The notes below the pieces were generated by a model that was not told where the DNA came from, made no database searches, and was given only the letters and a program-made list of their open reading frames with translations. Shown one piece after another: positions 59,793 to 64,000 of a DNA stretch of 64,000 nt. How positions within the stretch are numbered: the stretch's first letter is position 1; each line of letters opens with the position of its first letter. The DNA is from Paralichthys olivaceus (lineage: Eukaryota > Chordata > Actinopteri > Pleuronectiformes > Paralichthyidae), in contig NC_091094.1 of NCBI RefSeq assembly GCF_024713975.1, positions 21,662,501 through 21,726,500 on the forward strand, in the 5' to 3' direction. The translations under genes and the position numbers were made by a program.

Positions 59793-59998
59793 CCTCCACC
59801 AATGGCCAACAGTCCACTTAAATTCAATCAAGCTGCACCAAATTTTACACACTTATAGATATCAGTTTAATTAAAAAAATGACAGATTTTTTTCACTTTC
59901 ATTAAGATCCATGAGATATCAAGAAAAATGTGAGAAAAAAACGAACAAACCTGGATCTGCCCCCTGATTCAGATCCGCACCAAGTTTTATGGATCATG
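59793..59998 (-). repeat. Interspersed repeat, family R1, copy 3 (reverse)
   Basis: On the minus strand it carries 'ggatctgaatcagggggcag', 'atccaggttt', a T-rich middle and 'ggactgttggcca' with 'ttggtggagg' at its right end, matching 46030-46262. Confidence 0.65.
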
Positions 59999-61093
59999 CC
60001 TCACAAAAAGGCTCATTCTGTTTTTTTTAACAGTTTTCTTCTACATTTGTAAGATAAAAATATTAAAGTTACTTGTTCATCATGTAAACAGTCATAACGC
60101 TGCGTGCAACAGAACAAACTAGATGGTTTCTATTTGCCATAAATGCATCAAGTTAAATTTCATTTGCTTTAATGAGATATAATAATCAGCAGTGATCAGT
60201 AGATCACATTAGTAGAATAACACTGAGATGTCTTTTTATTCGATTATCAACTTAATCTTTTTCTGTTATCAGTTCTGCCATTTTAATAAAAAAGCAGCCA
60301 TCATAAATTTTCACCTGGTGATCGACCTTAGTCATAAGCTTGGGCCCTTATGTCAAGAGGGTTCATATGGCATTATTTAACTTAAACTTAATTTTTTTTT
60401 AGATTTAGTAAATTATTCTAATATAATAATAGGAAAATAAAGGATTTAATGCTGCTTCCTGGGTATAGATTCAATAATTCAGGATGCCTTAGGCTTAGAC
60501 TTTTTTTAGCCAATGCAAATTTAAACAGCGTAACCCAGGTTTTTTTCCCATGGCCTGGGGTTCCATGTATCAGATAACGTTGGTGTGTTTACATAATTGA
60601 AGGTTGCAGACGGATATGCTGTCCTCCACATGGATACACAGGTGCACTCTCACTGCCAGGAAAACACTTATCACACAAATGAGATCTGCATTCATGTTTT
60701 ATTTGCTTGTGTTTTCCTTTGTTTGTGAAATGTCACAGATTATTTGCATGGTCTGGTGCCCAGGGACGGATTGCACATGTAGTATTAAATCCTAATTACA
60801 TTTTTCTCATTATTAAAGTAATTTGATTTCTTGATTTTCTAATTTCTGTTTTCACTAAACATGAGTGGGATTTTTTGACTTTTTAACTTCTGTTTCACAA
60901 TTAAAATCCTTGCATCAGATGGTGAATATAAATTTAAAGTGTGTTGGAAAGCAAAGACTGGAGGGGAGCTGTGTGGTATTTGCTTGTTCACCTCTGTGTT
61001 AGCTCACAGTGCTGTAGTCATTATGTAACCACACGAACAATTATCTCTTTATCTGAGGGTAGATGAGCTGGCTCTCCACCATCCTCCTTTACC

Positions 61094-61098
<5 letters not shown>

Positions 61099-61170
<72 letters not shown>
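61099..61170. repeat. (TG)n microsatellite with one GC interruption
   Basis: About 36 TG units broken once by GTGCGTG near 61141. Confidence 0.96.
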
Positions 61171-61600
61171 CCTGAAAAACAAATCAAGTGGTAGATGATA
61201 GGTCCAAAGAGTTTAGACTCTCAGACTCTGAAAGCTCCACTCATTGTTACGTTATTTCATTATTCTGAATCAGTGATTACAGTAAGTGTGCCACCACTCA
61301 CCAGCACTGTGCAGTCATACGTGCTCACTACCACTCAATATGCAGAATGTGACAGCTATAAGGACGGAATGAAATCTCCTCATTATACAGACACACTTTG
61401 ATTCAGCCTCTCGTCAATACATCTACATAATTTAAATTGAATTCCAGTTAACATCACACCACTAAAAGCCACATCACTAACTGACATTGCTTTCCGGGAG
61501 ATGTACACAAACCTAAACCTTAAAATGTGCAGACTCACATTTTATCCCATCAGGAAGACAAATCCCAATAATGAGACTGTGTAAACAAGTAATACTTGGA

Positions 61601-61601
<1 letters not shown>

Positions 61602-61645
<44 letters not shown>
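61602..61645. repeat. (CA)n microsatellite
   Basis: About 22 pure CA units. Confidence 0.96.
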
Positions 61646-61646
<1 letters not shown>

Positions 61647-62271
61647 GCATGGCTAAATACACCGGTACAACACTGAACTCTAGTGGTGAATATGGAGACA
61701 AGATTTTATTCTAAAACAGTTATAAAATTGTTCCATACGTGCCCTCATTAGATGTCCTTATTCGATATAGCTCCCCCTCAAAAACACTAAGGGATAAGGT
61801 GGACAGATATGCAGTAGATGTGTATTCAGAATCAACCAACACAGTAGATTTACGTTGAGACAATCAGGAGGACTGACTGAGGAATTCATGCCTTTAGGAT
61901 GTCAGAAAGACAGCAGCTCCTGCTTGGGTCATGATGAGGGCAGGGACCGAGTGCATTTCAGATTGGACTTGGTTACATTCCTACTTGTTTTTTTGTTGTT
62001 GCCCTTTTACTTTGTGAAACATCTTACCAAAATGTTCAGATAATACAGATTCGATGTCTGTGAATTGTTACACAATACAGATTGTAATTAAGAGTTGCAA
62101 AAAATGAGGCTGTGTCAGAAGCTTTAATGCAAAATTAAGAGGAAAAGTAATCAATTATCTGTCAGGGGAGGTCTTTTAATGATATGTATAATAGCAATTT
62201 AAAATGCTTGTTTGATTTGTTTAAAAGCTATGTACTGATTAGGATGTGGGGCTTATAGCTGGTTATTGTTA

Positions 62272-62364
62272 TTATGATTATTACTATAATTGTTGTTATT
62301 AATATTATTACTATAGTTATTGTTATTACTATCATCATTATTGTTGTTGTTGTTGTTATTATAT
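62272..62364. repeat. ATT/GTT-rich trinucleotide stretch
   Basis: Degenerate TTA/TTG/ATT triplets end in five TTG units and TTATTATA, 45 bp before the minisatellite. Confidence 0.8.
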
Positions 62365-62409
62365 AGTCTATGTTAATCCAGTAGGTATCCATATCTTTTT
62401 ACACAGGCC

Positions 62410-62932
62410 GGTATCTACACAGACTGTATATACAGAGGTATCTACACAGACTGTATATAAATAAGTATCTACACAGACTGTATATAAACAGGTATGTACA
62501 CAGACTGTATATAAAGAGGTATCTACACAGACTGTATATAAATAAGTATCTACACAGACTGTATATAAACAGGTATGTACACAGACTGTATATAAACAGG
62601 TATGTACACAGACTGTATATAAAGAGGTATCTACACAGACTGTATATAAACAGGTATGTACACAGACTGTATATAAAGAGGTATCTACACAGACTGTATA
62701 TAAACAGGTATGTACACAGACTGTATATAAAGAGGTATCTACACAGACTGTATATAAACAGGTATGTACACAGACTGTATATAAAGAGGTATCTACACAG
62801 ACTGTATATAAAGAGGTATCTACACAGACTGTATATAAACAGGTATCTACACAGACTGTATATAAACAGGTATCTACACAGACTGTATATAAACAGGTAT
62901 GTACACAGACTGTATATAAACAGGTATCTACA
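62410..62932. repeat. 27-bp minisatellite, 19 full units plus a partial one
   Basis: The unit begins GGTATCTACACAGACTGTAT and ends ATAAACA. The period is exactly 27 bp from 62410 to 62922, with a 10-base partial unit after. Only four positions vary much: base 1 (G/A), base 6 (C/G), base 24 (mostly A) and base 26 (C/G/T). Every unit but the first carries TATATAAA. Confidence 0.98.
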
Positions 62933-63119
62933 GGTTACTCAGGGGGAGGGATCTAATGGAGGAGTGTCAGAACTCCGGGTTAGTTCGGGCTGGGGCGCCC
63001 TCTGGAGGACGGGAGGAGTGTGGGTTGCAGCGATGAGATTATAAACGTTATTAATTTAACATGTATGTTCTCGGGTCGGTGGGATGTAAACACCACCCTG
63101 GGAGGAGTGTGTAAATAAA

Positions 63120-63323
63120 CAGGGCTGTGTGCGGCCCGCAGTGTGCGGTGTGACGTGCGTGTGTGCAGCAGAGAAGTGACGTGTGTTAGCGGCTTGTCTG
63201 GTGACGTGTCTCTGCTGCTCTCTCTTTCCCCACGGAGCGGCTGGATGGAGCCACACTGACCCACTCAGCACTCACACTGCTCCCGCTCACACGCCAGGCG
63301 TCGGACTCAGGACACCATGGGGA
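63120..63323 (+). promoter_or_regulatory. CpG-rich promoter and first exon of a gene leaving the window
   Basis: CpG density rises sharply from about 62980. TGACGTG/TGACGTGT sites occur at 63151, 63177 and 63202. An ATG at 63317 in good context (caccATGG) is followed after seven coding bases by a strong donor, GTAAGTG at 63324. The coding start is Met-Gly plus the first base (A) of codon 3. Which gene this is cannot be read from the window. Confidence 0.6.
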
Positions 63324-64000
63324 GTAAGTGACCGTGTTCTCTTGTGCACTTGTGTTGGCGGTGGTCTGAAATACCTGCGGTCTGTTTTGCATTGTTTTAT
63401 CTGCAGCGGTATCGGACACAGCGCTCGCCGGGAAGCTACTTAGCTAACCTTGGGTTAGGTGGCAAGTTGAGCTAGCTAATAACGGAAGTTGATACTGTAT
63501 TCAAATGTGGTCGCGCTGTGATTTAGCGACGCTTCTGAGGTTTGTTTCACACGCAGATCTGATTCCAAGCGTTTTGGTTAAGTTCTTTAATGATGTTCCT
63601 GTTTTAAAGTCATTGCTCAAGCGTTGTGTGATTGAATGCTAGTTAGCATCAGGCTAACGCCAATCAGCTGCTGGAACTCTTCATACAGGGGAACTTGCAG
63701 TGAAGAAAAATTGAAACTCAGTTGGTCTCGCTTTTAATCACTATGTTTATTTGGATTTGCAGTAACGAGTCGATTGATCCTGAGTTACATTCAGAGTCTA
63801 CCGTTAAATCATGTAGTGTTAAAGTCAGATTGGTGGTAACCAGTCTGTGGTTGACACAGCTGATGGACACCAAACATTCAGCAGCAAATCTGCAAACATG
63901 ACAACACACTGGAGACTAGTTTCTCTCTACCTTGCTCAACTTAACGTGTTGATACTTCCCCGTATTCACAGAGAAACGCGGTGCTCGTTGCTGCTTTGTC
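63324..64000 (+). other. Start of intron 1 of the right-end gene
   Basis: CpG-rich at first, then ordinary AT-leaning sequence with no recognisable exon before the edge. Reading frames on either strand are short and of no known type. Confidence 0.45.

Larger units (their letters stand above)
53731..62409. other. Gene-poor stretch between ip6k2 and the right-end gene
   Basis: No coding similarity is seen in 8.7 kb. Contents are microsatellites (TA at 54217; TG at 57558 and 61099; CA at 61602; ATT/GTT-rich at 62272), a 16-bp tandem duplication at 57655, a short GATA/GATG run at 55903-55926 and an R1 repeat at 59793. The remainder shows nothing I can assign. Confidence 0.5.

Noticed and set aside
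62410-62932. Regular short repeats resembling a CRISPR array
   Set aside because: Units are head-to-tail with no unique spacers, and the genome is a vertebrate's. It is a minisatellite.
1-64000. Endogenous retrovirus, LINE or transposase coding sequence
   Set aside because: No reverse transcriptase, integrase, gag, envelope or transposase motif was seen in any listed frame; only short non-autonomous elements are present.

Overview
The window looks like nuclear DNA from a ray-finned (teleost) fish. Genes are few and split by GT-AG introns. Proteins resemble vertebrate families most closely. Intergenic DNA is AT-leaning, full of CA/TG, TA and GATA microsatellites, and carries several interspersed repeats that I recognise from memory as typical of spiny-rayed fishes. 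There are no operons, prokaryotic signals, CRISPR arrays or rRNA genes. All family assignments were made by eye, without database searches.

Layout. (1) 1.8-6.05 kb, + strand: a complete five-coding-exon cidec (CIDE-3/FSP27-like lipid-droplet protein, 242 aa predicted). Two inverted copies of a ~320-350 bp sequence lie in its first coding intron and just past its poly(A) signal. (2) 6.8-19.7 kb: no coding gene, but a possible untranslated first exon near 8.04-8.29 kb, two SINE copies, a hAT-like remnant and, next to the following gene, a GATA/GACA satellite. (3) 19.83-21.37 kb, + strand: a single-exon GPR22-type orphan GPCR of 513 aa with an enlarged third intracellular loop. (4) 21.4-34.2 kb: repeats, a perfect 22-bp-arm palindrome, two identical tRNA-Phe(GAA) genes and one decayed copy. 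(5) 34.2-53.7 kb, + strand: ip6k2 (inositol hexakisphosphate kinase 2, 519 aa predicted). It probably has a housekeeping-type promoter and untranslated exon at 34.25-34.38 kb, an intron of about 14.5 kb, a 5'UTR/start exon at 48.9 kb and four more coding exons to 53.59 kb. Its C-terminal half holds an acidic stretch and a 25-serine run encoded by an AGC microsatellite. (6) 53.7-62.4 kb: gene-poor, rich in microsatellites. (7) 62.41-62.93 kb: a 27-bp minisatellite of 19 full units, followed by a CpG-rich promoter and the first exon (ATG at 63317, donor at 63324) of a gene that runs off the right edge and cannot be identified from two codons.

The genes do not form a pathway. cidec (lipid storage) and ip6k2 (inositol pyrophosphate synthesis) both bear on energy metabolism, but nothing here suggests co-regulation. 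Human CIDEC and IP6K2 are both on 3p, so their linkage may be ancestral. Human GPR22 lies within COG5 on chromosome 7, and no COG5 exon is visible here. I found no clear new gene system. The most unusual features are structural: the inverted repeat around cidec, two near-perfect palindromes, the ordered minisatellite beside a promoter, the expanded low-complexity linker in ip6k2, and an open frame running through its presumed leader exons.
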